Shown here one piece after another: positions 24,663 through 33,811 of a stretch of DNA of 64,000 nucleotides (its first letter is position 1; each line of letters starts with the position of its first letter). The notes under the pieces are model-generated. The model was not told where the DNA came from and searched no databases. It saw only the letters and a program-made list of their open reading frames with translations. The translations under genes were made by a program, and so were the position numbers. The DNA lies in the NCBI RefSeq assembly GCF_001423745.1, contig NZ_LMPC01000004.1:1-64000 (forward strand), in the 5' to 3' direction. Source of the DNA: Arthrobacter sp. Leaf337 (GTDB lineage Bacteria > Actinomycetota > Actinomycetes > Actinomycetales > Micrococcaceae).

Positions 24663-26030
24663 ATGAGTTTTGCAGCACCAGCCGGCCACGGCGGCACACG
24701 CCGGCCGGACGAGCCCTCCGGCTCCCCTGATCCCTACATCCCCGGGCACGGCACGAACGCCTACCGGGTCACGCGGTACGAGCTGGACCTGGACTACAAG
24801 CTGGCCAGCAACCGGCTGAACGGCCGCGCCGTCCTGCACGCGGAGGCGGACCGGGCGGCGTCGGCCGTTGTCCTGGACCTCGCGGGGCTGCGCGCCGTCA
24901 AGGTGTCGCTGAACGGCAAACGCGTGCGCAGGTTCAGCCAGCGGGCCGAGCAGCTGGTGATCGTTCCCGACGCGGCCCTGCTCCCGGGCGACCGCTTCAC
25001 CCTCGACATCCGGTATGAAGGAAATCCTTCTCCACGGCGGGGACTCTGGGGTGAAGTGGGCTGGGAGGAACTCACCGACGGAGTGCTGGTGGCGGGCCAG
25101 CCCAACGGCGCCGCCTCCTGGTTTCCCTGCAACGACCATCCGCAGCACAAGGCCAGCTACAGGGTCGCCGTCACCACGGACGCCAATTACCGGGCAGTCT
25201 GCAACGGCCTGCTGATTTCCCGAAAATCAGGCTCCAGCCGTGAAACCTGGACCTACGAGCAGGCCGAACCGATGGCCACATACCTCGCCACTGTGCAGAT
25301 CGGCCGGTATGACCTCCTGACCCTGGATACGACGTCGGTTCCGGGCAGCGTCCCCCAGCATGTGGCAGTGCCCGCCGCCCTGGCCGACGCCGCCCGCCGG
25401 GGACTGGCACGCCAGCCGGAGATGATGCGCACCTTCGTCAACAGCTTCGGCCCCTACCCCTTCCAGGAGTACACGGTGGTGGTGGCAGAGGACGAGCTCG
25501 AAATTCCGCTCGAAGCCCAGACACTGTCCATCGTGGGCCCCAACCATCTCACCCCGGACTGGAACGCGCAGCGGCTGATCGCCCACGAACTGTCGCACCA
25601 GTGGTTCGGCAATTCCCTGACCGTCGCGTCCTGGCGGGACATCTGGCTGCACGAAGGGTTCGCATGCTACGCGGAGTGGATCTGGTCCGAGGCGGCCGGA
25701 GTCATGAGCGTTGCGGACCGCGCCGCGGCCGCCTGGCGGAAGCTCGACGCCGGGAGCCAGGACCTCACGGTCGGTGACCCCGGACCCGAGCTGATGTTCG
25801 ATGACCGGGTGTACAAGCGCGGCGCCCTCGCACTGCACGCGCTCCGGATCCGGTGCGGCGACCTCGCCTTCTTTGCGCTGCTGCACGACTGGGCAGCAAG
25901 CAACCGCCACGGATCCGTCTCCACCGCCGGGTTCATCCAGACCGCGGACCGTGTGGCCGGAATCGATTCAGAAGCCCTGCTCCACCCCTGGCTGTTCGAA
26001 GAGCCGCTGCCTGCCCTGCCTGTGCGGTAG
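24663..26030 (+). CDS. M1-family zinc aminopeptidase
   Basis: 455 residues, shorter than full aminopeptidase N; it has the N-terminal saddle and catalytic domains but no long C-terminal helical domain. The zinc site is HELSH at 308-312 with Glu331 (HEGFACY), the exact HExxH-18-E spacing. The substrate-binding GAMEN position is replaced by IPLEAQTLS. No signal peptide, so probably cytosolic. It starts 51 bp after the synthetase with GAAGG as ribosome binding site and is probably co-transcribed with it. In Streptomyces, poly-epsilon-lysine producers carry a zinc aminopeptidase (Pld) beside pls that degrades the polymer; the same role here is inference. Confidence 0.88.
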   Translation: MSFAAPAGHGGTRRPDEPSGSPDPYIPGHGTNAYRVTRYELDLDYKLASNRLNGRAVLHAEADRAASAVVLDLAGLRAVKVSLNGKRVRRFSQRAEQLVIVPDAALLPGDRFTLDIRYEGNPSPRRGLWGEVGWEELTDGVLVAGQPNGAASWFPCNDHPQHKASYRVAVTTDANYRAVCNGLLISRKSGSSRETWTYEQAEPMATYLATVQIGRYDLLTLDTTSVPGSVPQHVAVPAALADAARRGLARQPEMMRTFVNSFGPYPFQEYTVVVAEDELEIPLEAQTLSIVGPNHLTPDWNAQRLIAHELSHQWFGNSLTVASWRDIWLHEGFACYAEWIWSEAAGVMSVADRAAAAWRKLDAGSQDLTVGDPGPELMFDDRVYKRGALALHALRIRCGDLAFFALLHDWAASNRHGSVSTAGFIQTADRVAGIDSEALLHPWLFEEPLPALPVR

Positions 26031-26040
26031 GGCCGCCACT

Positions 26041-26721
26041 TCATCCGAGGGCGACGGCGGCCGCCAGCCCGTCCGGCAGCCCCGACTCGGCGGAGGCCAG
26101 GTCCCGGACACCTGCCCGGTCGAGCACGTCAAGAGTCTCCGGCGGCCGTCCCAGGCCCTCCCCGGTCATCTTCAGGAAAGCCTCCTTGCGCGCCCACAGC
26201 CGGGCCCGCTCACGCAGCAGGGCGCTCCCCTGCAGCGGGGCCAGGGCCCGGTACTCCGCCGGGGTCAGCGCCACAGCATCGAAGCCGTCAAAGTCCAACC
26301 GCCGCGGATCCTCGGCGTCAACGCCCAGCCGCTGCCCCGGCCCGGGTTCCGCCACGGCCGCCAGCAGGGTCCAGCCGGCCGCCCGGGACAGGCTCAGCAG
26401 CAGGGGCGCCGGCGCTCCGTCCAGTTCGTAGCCGGGCCTCCCGTGGGTGACACGGGGACCGCTGCCGCACCGCGGGCAACTGTAACGGACGGTCAGATCC
26501 TGGGCACGCACGCCCAGCAGTTCCGCGGCGAACCGTCGCTGGGCCACCCGGGCCGCGAGGAAGTCCTGCCGTGGCACGGGCATCATGGCGCGGGCACGCT
26601 CCAGCTCGGGCGGGTCCAGGAACCGCAGGGCATCGCGTTCCAGCTCGGCTGCCGGCGGTGCTGTGTGCTGCCCGGGGACGCGAAAGGGCGGGCAGGCACG
26701 CACAACGAGGTGTGATGCCAT
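26041..26721 (-). CDS. 4'-phosphopantetheinyl transferase (Sfp type)
   Basis: 226 residues. The two magnesium/CoA motifs are GVDAEDP and WARKEAFLKMTGEGLG. It transfers phosphopantetheine to the Ser of carrier domains. It ends 10 bp from the M1 gene, tail to tail, so the synthetase whose thiolation domain needs this modification and the modifying enzyme sit together. An SCPRCGSG pair of cysteines, unusual for the family core, lies about residue 80. The frame is open far upstream through pheT, but AAGGGCGGG before the ATG at 26721 and the homology start fix the N-terminus. Confidence 0.88.
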   Translation of the reverse strand: MASHLVVRACPPFRVPGQHTAPPAAELERDALRFLDPPELERARAMMPVPRQDFLAARVAQRRFAAELLGVRAQDLTVRYSCPRCGSGPRVTHGRPGYELDGAPAPLLLSLSRAAGWTLLAAVAEPGPGQRLGVDAEDPRRLDFDGFDAVALTPAEYRALAPLQGSALLRERARLWARKEAFLKMTGEGLGRPPETLDVLDRAGVRDLASAESGLPDGLAAAVALG

Positions 26722-26761
26722 GGCCCGCCCTTCCGGTCTTAGCCTTGAACGCTGAGCGGTT

Positions 26762-29305
26762 CTAGCGCTGAACGGCCCCGAAGCGCTCGGCTGCCACGGC
26801 AACAGCGCTTTCCCGGGCGGCTGATGCTTCGTCCGCCGTGAGCGTCCGGTCCGCGGCACGGAAGCGGAGGCCGAAGGCCAGCGACTTCTTGCCGTCCTCG
26901 ATGCCCTTTCCTGCGTACACGTCAAAGAGTGCCACGTCTTCCAGCAGCTCGCCGGCACCCTCGCGGAGGGCGGCCAGGACGTCGTCAGCCGGGATCTCTT
27001 TCGGAACCACCAGGGCAACGTCCTGGGTGGCCACCGGGAAGCCGGAAATGTGCTTCGCGACGATGACGTCGGCTGCCGCTTCGAACAATGCGTCGGCGTT
27101 GAACTCGAGCGCCACCGAACGTGCCGGCATGTCGTGCGCGGCCAGCAGCTTGGGGTGCAGTTCGCCGGCGTAGCCCACAACGTCACCGGAGCGCAGCGAG
27201 AGTTGGGCTGTGCGTCCCGGGTGGTAGGCCTGGTGGTGACCCTGGCTGACCACGATTTCGACGCCGAGGACATCTCCGGCGAGGCGCGCAATGTCCACGG
27301 CGTCGGCCCAGTCCCAGGCACGCGGCGTGTGGGCGGCGGCAGCGGGCGAGTCGTGGCCCGTCAGGACCGCTGCGATATGCAGCGGCTGGTCCGGGACGCC
27401 GTCGTACAGGGCATCCAGCACCTCATCGGAGGGCTTGACGCCGAGCGGCGGGATGGACGGCGTGCCCACCGTGTCACCCGGCAGGAACACCAATCCGGCT
27501 TCGAAGACCGCCAGGTCGCGGAAGCCGCGCGAGTGGTTCCGCTTTGCCACCTCGATCAGGCCGGGGAGCACGGACGTCCGCAGGTAGCCCTGTTCCTCGC
27601 TGATCGGGTTGGCCAGCTTCACGGCCTTGCGTTCAGCGCCCTGCTCTGCCACGCCGAAGGTGTCGTTGGCAGCCTTGGACACGAACGGGTAGGCCAGGAC
27701 CTCGGTGAGCCCGGCATCGGCCAGTGCCTGGACCAGCCGGCGGCGCTGCTGCTGGACGCGGGTCAGCCCGCGTCCGGGAGGTGCCACGGGGAGAGTCGCC
27801 GGAATCTGGTCGTAACCCACCAGCCGGGCGATCTCCTCGGAGAGGTCTTCCTTGGTTTCCAGGTCGTTCCGCCAGCTCGGGGCCGTGACCGTCCAGCCGG
27901 CGTCGTTCTTCACCACGGCAGCGCCGAGGTCCTCGAGCGAGGTGACGATCTGCTCTTCGGTGAAATCGATGCCGATCCGCGCTGCCGCGAAAGCCGCCGG
28001 CAGTTCAATGGTGACGGCGTCAGGCGCCGTGCCGACATCGGTGCCGGCGTCGTCGGCAGTGCCGCCGGCCAGCTCCACCAGGAGGTCAACCACGCGCTGC
28101 GCGGCGATGCCGGCAACCTGCCAGTCGACGCCGCGTTCGAAACGCTTGGACGCTTCGGAGGGCAGCTTGTGCCGGCGGCGGGAACGGCCAATGGACACCT
28201 CGTCAAAGTGCGCCGCCTCAACCAGGACGTTCGACGTCGAATCGCTGACCTCGGTGGCAGCGCCGCCCATAACGCCGGCGATGCCGATCGCTCCGGAACT
28301 GTCGGTGATGAGGAGGTCCTCGACGTCGAGCTTGCGCTCCTTGTCGTCCAGGGTAGTGATCTTCTCCCCCGCCACGGCGCGCCGGACCACGATGTCGCCG
28401 GACAGCTTGTCCAGGTCATAGCAGTGCGTGGGCTGGCCGAGTTCCAGCATGACGTAGTTGGAGATGTCCACCGGCAGCGAGATGGAGCGGATGCCCGCCA
28501 GCCTCAGGCGCGAGACCATCCACGGGGGCGTCGGCCTGGTGGCATCGACGCCGCGGACGGTGCGGGCCACGAAGCGGTCGCAGCCCGGCTTGCCATAGAT
28601 GGGAGCGTCGTCGTTGAGCTTGACGCCGTAGCCGCCGGCCAGTTCAGCCGGTGCCTGCACCTTTGACGCCGGGTCCGTGAAGGAGGTGCCGGTGGCGTGG
28701 GCGTATTCGCGGGCGACGCCGCGGATGGAGAACGCGTAGCCGCGGTCCGGGGTCACGTTGATCTCGGCGGCCTGGTCGTAGAGGCCCAGGAGTTCCATGG
28801 CGTCGGTCCCGATTTCCGGGTCCAGGCCGATGCGGGACAGCACCAGGATGCCGTCGTGGTCCTCGCCGATGCCCAGCTCGCGGACGGAGGCGATCATGCC
28901 GGCGGACAGGTGGCCGTACGTCTTCCGCGCTGAGATGTGGAAGTCTCCGGGCAGCACGGCGCCGGGAAGGGTGACGACGACCTTGTCACCTTCCACGAAG
29001 TTGTGGGCGCCGCAGATGATGCCCTGGACACCGGAGGGGTCGATGCCCTGGCCGGTGAGGGTCTGCTCCTGGCCTTCGGGGACCACGCGGACCTGGCACC
29101 AGTTAATGGTTTTGCCGTTGGTCTGCGGTTCCTTGACCAGGCTCAGGACCTGGCCCACCACCACGGGACCGCGGAGCGCGTCCGTGGGGCGGTGGACCGC
29201 TTCTTCTTCAAAACCGACCTTGACCAGTTCTGCCATGACGTCTTCGGCCGTTGCTCCGGCCGGTACCTGCGCGAACTCACGCAGCCAGGAAAGTGGGATA
29301 CGCAC
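26762..29305 (-). CDS. pheT: Phenylalanine--tRNA ligase beta subunit
   Basis: 847 residues with the standard order: N-terminal EMAP/OB tRNA-binding fold (INWCQVRV...GIICGAHNFVEGDKVVV), B3/B4 editing region, B5, and a C-terminal FDX-ACB anticodon-binding domain (ISGFPVATQDVALVV ... FGLRFRAADRTLT). It pairs with PheS as an alpha2-beta2 enzyme. The GTG start at 29305 lies 2 nt after the pheS stop, so translation is coupled. Confidence 0.95.
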   Translation of the reverse strand: MRIPLSWLREFAQVPAGATAEDVMAELVKVGFEEEAVHRPTDALRGPVVVGQVLSLVKEPQTNGKTINWCQVRVVPEGQEQTLTGQGIDPSGVQGIICGAHNFVEGDKVVVTLPGAVLPGDFHISARKTYGHLSAGMIASVRELGIGEDHDGILVLSRIGLDPEIGTDAMELLGLYDQAAEINVTPDRGYAFSIRGVAREYAHATGTSFTDPASKVQAPAELAGGYGVKLNDDAPIYGKPGCDRFVARTVRGVDATRPTPPWMVSRLRLAGIRSISLPVDISNYVMLELGQPTHCYDLDKLSGDIVVRRAVAGEKITTLDDKERKLDVEDLLITDSSGAIGIAGVMGGAATEVSDSTSNVLVEAAHFDEVSIGRSRRRHKLPSEASKRFERGVDWQVAGIAAQRVVDLLVELAGGTADDAGTDVGTAPDAVTIELPAAFAAARIGIDFTEEQIVTSLEDLGAAVVKNDAGWTVTAPSWRNDLETKEDLSEEIARLVGYDQIPATLPVAPPGRGLTRVQQQRRRLVQALADAGLTEVLAYPFVSKAANDTFGVAEQGAERKAVKLANPISEEQGYLRTSVLPGLIEVAKRNHSRGFRDLAVFEAGLVFLPGDTVGTPSIPPLGVKPSDEVLDALYDGVPDQPLHIAAVLTGHDSPAAAAHTPRAWDWADAVDIARLAGDVLGVEIVVSQGHHQAYHPGRTAQLSLRSGDVVGYAGELHPKLLAAHDMPARSVALEFNADALFEAAADVIVAKHISGFPVATQDVALVVPKEIPADDVLAALREGAGELLEDVALFDVYAGKGIEDGKKSLAFGLRFRAADRTLTADEASAARESAVAVAAERFGAVQR

Positions 29306-29307
29306 TG

Positions 29308-30369
<1,062 letters not shown>

Positions 30370-30545
30370 CTACTGTTCTTAGCTACGAGTCGGGTCTCGC
30401 CAGCGAGCTGTCCAGCTGCATTCGGGTCCACCGGCAGCGTGTCCGTCACTGGCTTGTCGTTCCGCACGGCCCTTCAGGGGCCGCGTGAAGTGACAAAGGG
30501 CAGGGCTCGCCGGTATTCGTCCGGCGGGCACTCTCCCCCAGTCTA
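30370..30545 (-). promoter_or_regulatory. Structured leader of pheST
   Basis: A -10-like TAGACT lies near 30540 and the transcript would carry about 165 nt of leader. Two clear stems are visible: CGCCGG/CCGGCG with a 7 nt loop, and a long one (about 30447-30489) with TTGTC/GACAA closing and CGCGGCCC/GGGCCGTGCG inner arms around CTGAA. A 50-codon reading frame from a GTG just after GGGGGAG runs through it to a TAA at about 30382. Function unknown; it may be attenuation. Confidence 0.35.
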
Positions 30546-30634
30546 GTTGAAGGCGCAACGCTGAACGCGCCAGAGCACGGACGTGACGCCCCCGCAGGCG
30601 GGTGGTAGGAGGGACGGGGATTACCGCCTCCCGC

Positions 30635-30640
30635 TACCAT
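30635..30640 (+). promoter_or_regulatory. -10 element of leaderless promoter for the HExxH protein
   Basis: TACCAT, 6 nt before the ATG at 30647; no Shine-Dalgarno. Confidence 0.45.
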
Positions 30641-30646
30641 GGCCTC

Positions 30647-31207
30647 ATGACCTCCGGACAGCGGCTTCGGCAGATCGCCAACGTGCTGAATGCAACGACT
30701 CTCCTGGGCCTGTTGCTGGCCAGGTGCGCCGGGACGGCTGTGCGCCCCGGTCCGGGCGGCCTGCTGATCGCCACGGGCTACCAGTGGCGGCTCCCCTTCG
30801 CCCAGGCGTTCACGGTGGGCAACGTGGTGCTGTTCCGGGCGGAGGCGCCGGAGGCGCTGTCCAACAAGCTTCTGCTGGGCCACGAGGAGCGGCACAGCAG
30901 CCAGTACGCCTGGTGCCTGGGCCTGCCGTTCCTGCCGCTGTATTTCATCGCGGCCGGGTGGTCGCAGCTGCGGACGGGCAACCCGGGGTCCGCCAACGTC
31001 TTTGAACGCCTCGCCGGGCTGGAGGCCGGCGGTTACATGGACCGGCACGTCCGCGAAGCGGGCAATGCACCGGACACCAAAACGGACGGCCGCCGGGCGG
31101 TTCACCGTCCGTTGGGCAACCGCTCGCTGGGCAACCGTCCGTTAGGCAAAGGCAGACCAGGCAAACGCCGCAAGGGCAACACCGCTCCCGATGGAATTGA
31201 GGCTTGA
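30647..31207 (+). CDS. Small actinobacterial protein with HExxH motif (function unknown)
   Basis: 186 residues. HEERHSSQYAW near residue 80 is an HExxH motif of the zincin type, followed by a hydrophobic segment (LPFLPLYFIAAGW) and FERLAGLEAGGY, which could give a third ligand. I recognise it as a conserved actinobacterial hypothetical protein but know no function; metallopeptidase activity is only suggested. The tail from about residue 150 is repetitive and basic (RPLGNRSLGNRPLGKGRPGKRRKG), encoded by imperfect 15 bp tandem repeats. ATG at 30647 chosen over an upstream in-frame start because of the -10 at 30635-30640. Stops 1 nt before the SIMPL gene. Confidence 0.65.
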   Translation: MTSGQRLRQIANVLNATTLLGLLLARCAGTAVRPGPGGLLIATGYQWRLPFAQAFTVGNVVLFRAEAPEALSNKLLLGHEERHSSQYAWCLGLPFLPLYFIAAGWSQLRTGNPGSANVFERLAGLEAGGYMDRHVREAGNAPDTKTDGRRAVHRPLGNRSLGNRPLGKGRPGKRRKGNTAPDGIEA

Positions 31208-31208
31208 G

Positions 31209-31853
31209 ATGACCGACATCGCCAGGACCGTCACAGTAACCGGCTCCGGAACTGCCGAAGCTGTGCCGGACCTACTGACCGTCTCCATCGGCGTGGAGTG
31301 CCGCCAGGAGGACGTGGGCGCTGCGTATGCGGCAGCAGGCAGGGCCTCGGCCGCGATTTCGGCGGTCCTGCGTGAGCACGGCGTCCCGGACGCGGACATC
31401 AGCACCTCGGGCCTCAACGTCCGGGCGGACGTGGTGTGGAAAGAGGGCCAGGGCCAGACGGTGACGGGGTACGTTGCATCAAGCGTCCTGGCGGTGCGGC
31501 TCCGCGATGTTCCCGGTTCCTCGGACGTCATCTCAGCGGCCGTGGCCGCGGGCGGCAACGATGTCCGGCTGAACGGATTGGAGCTCGGGTTCGCAGATCC
31601 GGCCGCAGTCACGGCGCGGGCACGCGAAGCCGCCTGGCAGGATGCCCTCGCCACAGCCACACAGTTTGCGTCGCTGGCCGGCACCGCACTCGGACCGGTT
31701 GTTTCCGTCACCCAGCAGCCTGCGGCGTCGGCTCCGATTCCGGTGGCGAAGATGCAGCGCGCCATGGCCACAGACTCCGTGGGGATCGAGGCCGGGCAGT
31801 CGAGCGTGTCGGCGACAGTGGGCGTCGTCTGGGAACTTCGCGACCGCAGCTAG
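31209..31853 (+). CDS. SIMPL domain protein (DUF541)
   Basis: 214 residues. The N-terminus VTVTGSGTAEAVPDLLTVSIGVE and the later YVASSVLAVRLRDV and ADPAAVTARAREAAWQDALA are the SIMPL/DUF541 blocks. Members are often periplasmic or membrane-associated and of unknown cellular role; no signal peptide is seen here, so it may be cytosolic. The ATG follows the preceding stop by one base (TGAgATG), so the two genes are translationally coupled. Confidence 0.85.
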   Translation: MTDIARTVTVTGSGTAEAVPDLLTVSIGVECRQEDVGAAYAAAGRASAAISAVLREHGVPDADISTSGLNVRADVVWKEGQGQTVTGYVASSVLAVRLRDVPGSSDVISAAVAAGGNDVRLNGLELGFADPAAVTARAREAAWQDALATATQFASLAGTALGPVVSVTQQPAASAPIPVAKMQRAMATDSVGIEAGQSSVSATVGVVWELRDRS

Positions 31854-31880
31854 CGCCGCGGCCGGCGAGCGCCGCGGCAG

Positions 31881-31933
31881 GTTAGCGGACTGTGCCGGGT
31901 TAGTGGACTGTGCCGGTTAGTGGACTGTGCCTG
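31881..31933. repeat. Tandem repeat at the pcp stop codon (three 17-18 bp units)
   Basis: Units GTTAGCGGACTGTGCCGGG (31881-31899), TTAGTGGACTGTGCCGG (31900-31916) and TTAGTGGACTGTGCCTG (31917-31933). The third contains the last codons and stop of pcp; the others duplicate them downstream. The outermost copy has one substitution, so it is older or under less constraint. Confidence 0.75.
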
Positions 31934-32567
31934 CGGACAGCTTGAGGTCCGCCGTCGTGGCCAGGGCGGTACGGACGACGACGGCGAGCGCCTCCGCCAT
32001 CACGGCTGCGGGCAGCGACGGAGTACCGCTGCCCTTGGGCACCTGCCCGGTCTCATACGGGACATGAACGAAGCCGCCCCGCGTTGCGGAGGCGCCGGTT
32101 CCGGCGTTCAGCGAGTGCATCAGGGCGTAAAAAATATGGTTGCAGACGTAGGTGCCGGCGCTTTGGGAAACCTCGGCCGGGATCCCGGCGGTTCGAAGTG
32201 CCCCCAGCGCAGCCTTCACGGGCAGTGAGCTGAAATAGGCTGCCGGGCCGCCGGGGACCACTTCCTCGTCCACGGGGCGGTTTCCGGCATTGTCCGGGAT
32301 ACGGGCGTCGTCGCAGTTGATGGCGACGCGCTCCAGGGAGATCCGCGGACGTCCGCCGGCCTGGCCGACGCAGACCACAAGATCAGGGCTATGGCGCCGC
32401 AGGGCATCCTCCAGCACCGTGACGGATTGCCCGAACACGCACGGCAGTTCCAGGGCAGCGACGGCGTGGCCCTCCGCCTTCAGGATTTCCGAAGCTGCCG
32501 CTGCGGCGGTCCAGGACGGGTTGGTGGTTTCGCCGCCGAACGGTTCGAACCCGGTCAGGAGAATCAT
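31917..32567 (-). CDS. pcp: Pyrrolidone-carboxylate peptidase
   Basis: Removes N-terminal pyroglutamate from peptides. It has 216 residues; the C15 catalytic triad is visible as Glu in ISLERVAIN, Cys in GTYVCNHIFYAL and His in FVHVPY. The start MILLTGFEPFGG is the family N-terminus (ATG at 32567), preceded by a CAGGAGAAT-like context on the opposite reading. Divergent from the radical SAM gene. The stop codon lies in a tandem repeat. Confidence 0.92.
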   Translation of the reverse strand: MILLTGFEPFGGETTNPSWTAAAAASEILKAEGHAVAALELPCVFGQSVTVLEDALRRHSPDLVVCVGQAGGRPRISLERVAINCDDARIPDNAGNRPVDEEVVPGGPAAYFSSLPVKAALGALRTAGIPAEVSQSAGTYVCNHIFYALMHSLNAGTGASATRGGFVHVPYETGQVPKGSGTPSLPAAVMAEALAVVVRTALATTADLKLSAGTVH

Positions 32568-32609
32568 GGGCCCCAGCGTAGCAAGACCCCCACACGGGTG
32601 GCCCGGGCC

Positions 32610-32638
32610 TTGACTTATATTCGAACATACCTTCGAAT
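32610..32638 (+). promoter_or_regulatory. Promoter with LexA (SOS) box for the radical SAM gene
   Basis: The -35 is TTGACT (32610-32615); the -10 lies in TCGAATAGT. TCGAACATACCTTCGA at 32621-32636 differs by one base from the actinobacterial LexA palindrome TCGAAC-N4-GTTCGA and covers the promoter. The M. tuberculosis homologue Rv2578c is also LexA-controlled. The transcript would start at or very near the ATG. Confidence 0.65.
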
Positions 32639-32645
32639 AGTAACC

Positions 32646-33779
32646 ATGAGATGGGACGCACAAGCACTCCGGCCGGCGCCTGCGGGCAACAACGCAGACA
32701 ACAGCGCAAGCAACGCGACAGCAGCCGCCCCAGCCGTTGAAGCGTTGCTGCCGCTGGCCGGGCTCGTGCGTTCCGTCTCAACCCCCGAATTTGCCGGGGT
32801 CACTTTCCATGAGGTCACCGCCAAATCGGTGCTCAACAAAGTGGCGGCCGGTTCCCGCATGCCCTTTGAATGGACCGTGAATCCCTATCGCGGCTGCAGC
32901 CATGCCTGCGTCTATTGTTTTGCCCGCAAGAGCCACACCTATCTGGACTTTGATGCCGGCCTGGATTTTGACAGCCAAGTGGTGGTCAAGATCAACGCTG
33001 CCGACGTCCTGCGGAAGGAACTTGCCAAGCCTTCCTGGGGTCATCACCACGTGGCCTTGGGCACCAACACGGATCCATACCAGCGCGCCGAGGGCCGCTA
33101 TCAGCTGATGCCCGGCATCATCCGCGCGCTTGCCGATTCAGGAACGCCGCTGTCCATCCTCACCAAGGGGACCCTGCTGGCCAGGGACATCCCGCTGCTG
33201 AAGCACGCCGCCGCACAGGTGCCGGTCGGGATCGGGATTTCGCTGGCCATGACGGACGAGCAGCTGTCCGAGGCAGTCGAGCCCGGCACGCCGGGACCCA
33301 GGGCGCGGCTCAAGCTGGTCTCGAGGTTGCGCGAAGCCGGCTTGCCGTGCGGCGTCATGGCGATGCCCATCCTGCCGTGGCTTTCCGACAGCGACGACGC
33401 CCTGGACTCACTTTTTGGTTCACTCGCCGCGGCAGGCGCTACGGGTGTCACGGCCGGCGCCCTTTACCTAAAGCCGGGTACGCGTGAGTGGTTCATGCAA
33501 TGGATCGCGGCCCGACACCCCGAACTGGCGGGCCGTTACCGCAGGCTGTACGGCACAGGGTCCTACGCATCCAAGGAGTACCGCGAATGGCTCGCAGGAC
33601 GGATCCGCTACTTCAAGGCCCGGCACGGCTTTTCCGGTTCGCACGGCTTCAGCCACCGCGACCTGGCCCAGGACGCCAGGGACGAAGAAGCACAGTATCC
33701 CGCCGGCAGCATGCCCGAAGCCCGTACCGGCCCGGGCGCGAATTCCGTTGTGGGATCCGCGCAGCCCACGCTGTTCTGA
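32646..33779 (+). CDS. Rv2578c-family radical SAM protein
   Basis: 377 residues. The [4Fe-4S] motif is CSHACVYC in NPYRGCSHACVYCFARKSH, in the style of spore photoproduct lyase-like and Rv2578c proteins. ALGTNTDPYQRAE and LSILTKGTLLARD are further family blocks. The biochemical reaction is not known; SOS control points to a DNA-damage function. ATG at 32646 selected since the SOS promoter lies immediately upstream and excludes earlier starts. Confidence 0.88.
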   Translation: MRWDAQALRPAPAGNNADNSASNATAAAPAVEALLPLAGLVRSVSTPEFAGVTFHEVTAKSVLNKVAAGSRMPFEWTVNPYRGCSHACVYCFARKSHTYLDFDAGLDFDSQVVVKINAADVLRKELAKPSWGHHHVALGTNTDPYQRAEGRYQLMPGIIRALADSGTPLSILTKGTLLARDIPLLKHAAAQVPVGIGISLAMTDEQLSEAVEPGTPGPRARLKLVSRLREAGLPCGVMAMPILPWLSDSDDALDSLFGSLAAAGATGVTAGALYLKPGTREWFMQWIAARHPELAGRYRRLYGTGSYASKEYREWLAGRIRYFKARHGFSGSHGFSHRDLAQDARDEEAQYPAGSMPEARTGPGANSVVGSAQPTLF

Positions 33780-33811
33780 CCGTGCGTTCCAACCCTGCGG
33801 GTTTAAACGCT

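Noticed and set aside
26722..27321. 200-codon N-terminal extension of the PPTase reading through pheT
   Set aside because: It lies wholly within pheT in another frame, is Arg/Ser/Pro-rich without homology, and a good ribosome binding site with the family N-terminus starts at 26721.
30370..30545. T-box riboswitch before pheS (GGTGGACCCG resembles the T-box core; a UUC lies in an internal loop)
   Set aside because: The core lacks the standard spacing (GGTGG-N-ACC-G-CG), the bulge would read UGGA while tRNA-Phe with discriminator A needs UGGU, and UUC is on the 5' side of the loop with GAA on the 3' side where the specifier belongs.
32541..32560. GGTTCGAACCC, a tRNA T-loop-like sequence
   Set aside because: It lies in the conserved N-terminus of pcp (FEPFGG region), and no acceptor or anticodon stem can be drawn around it. 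No tRNA was found in the window.
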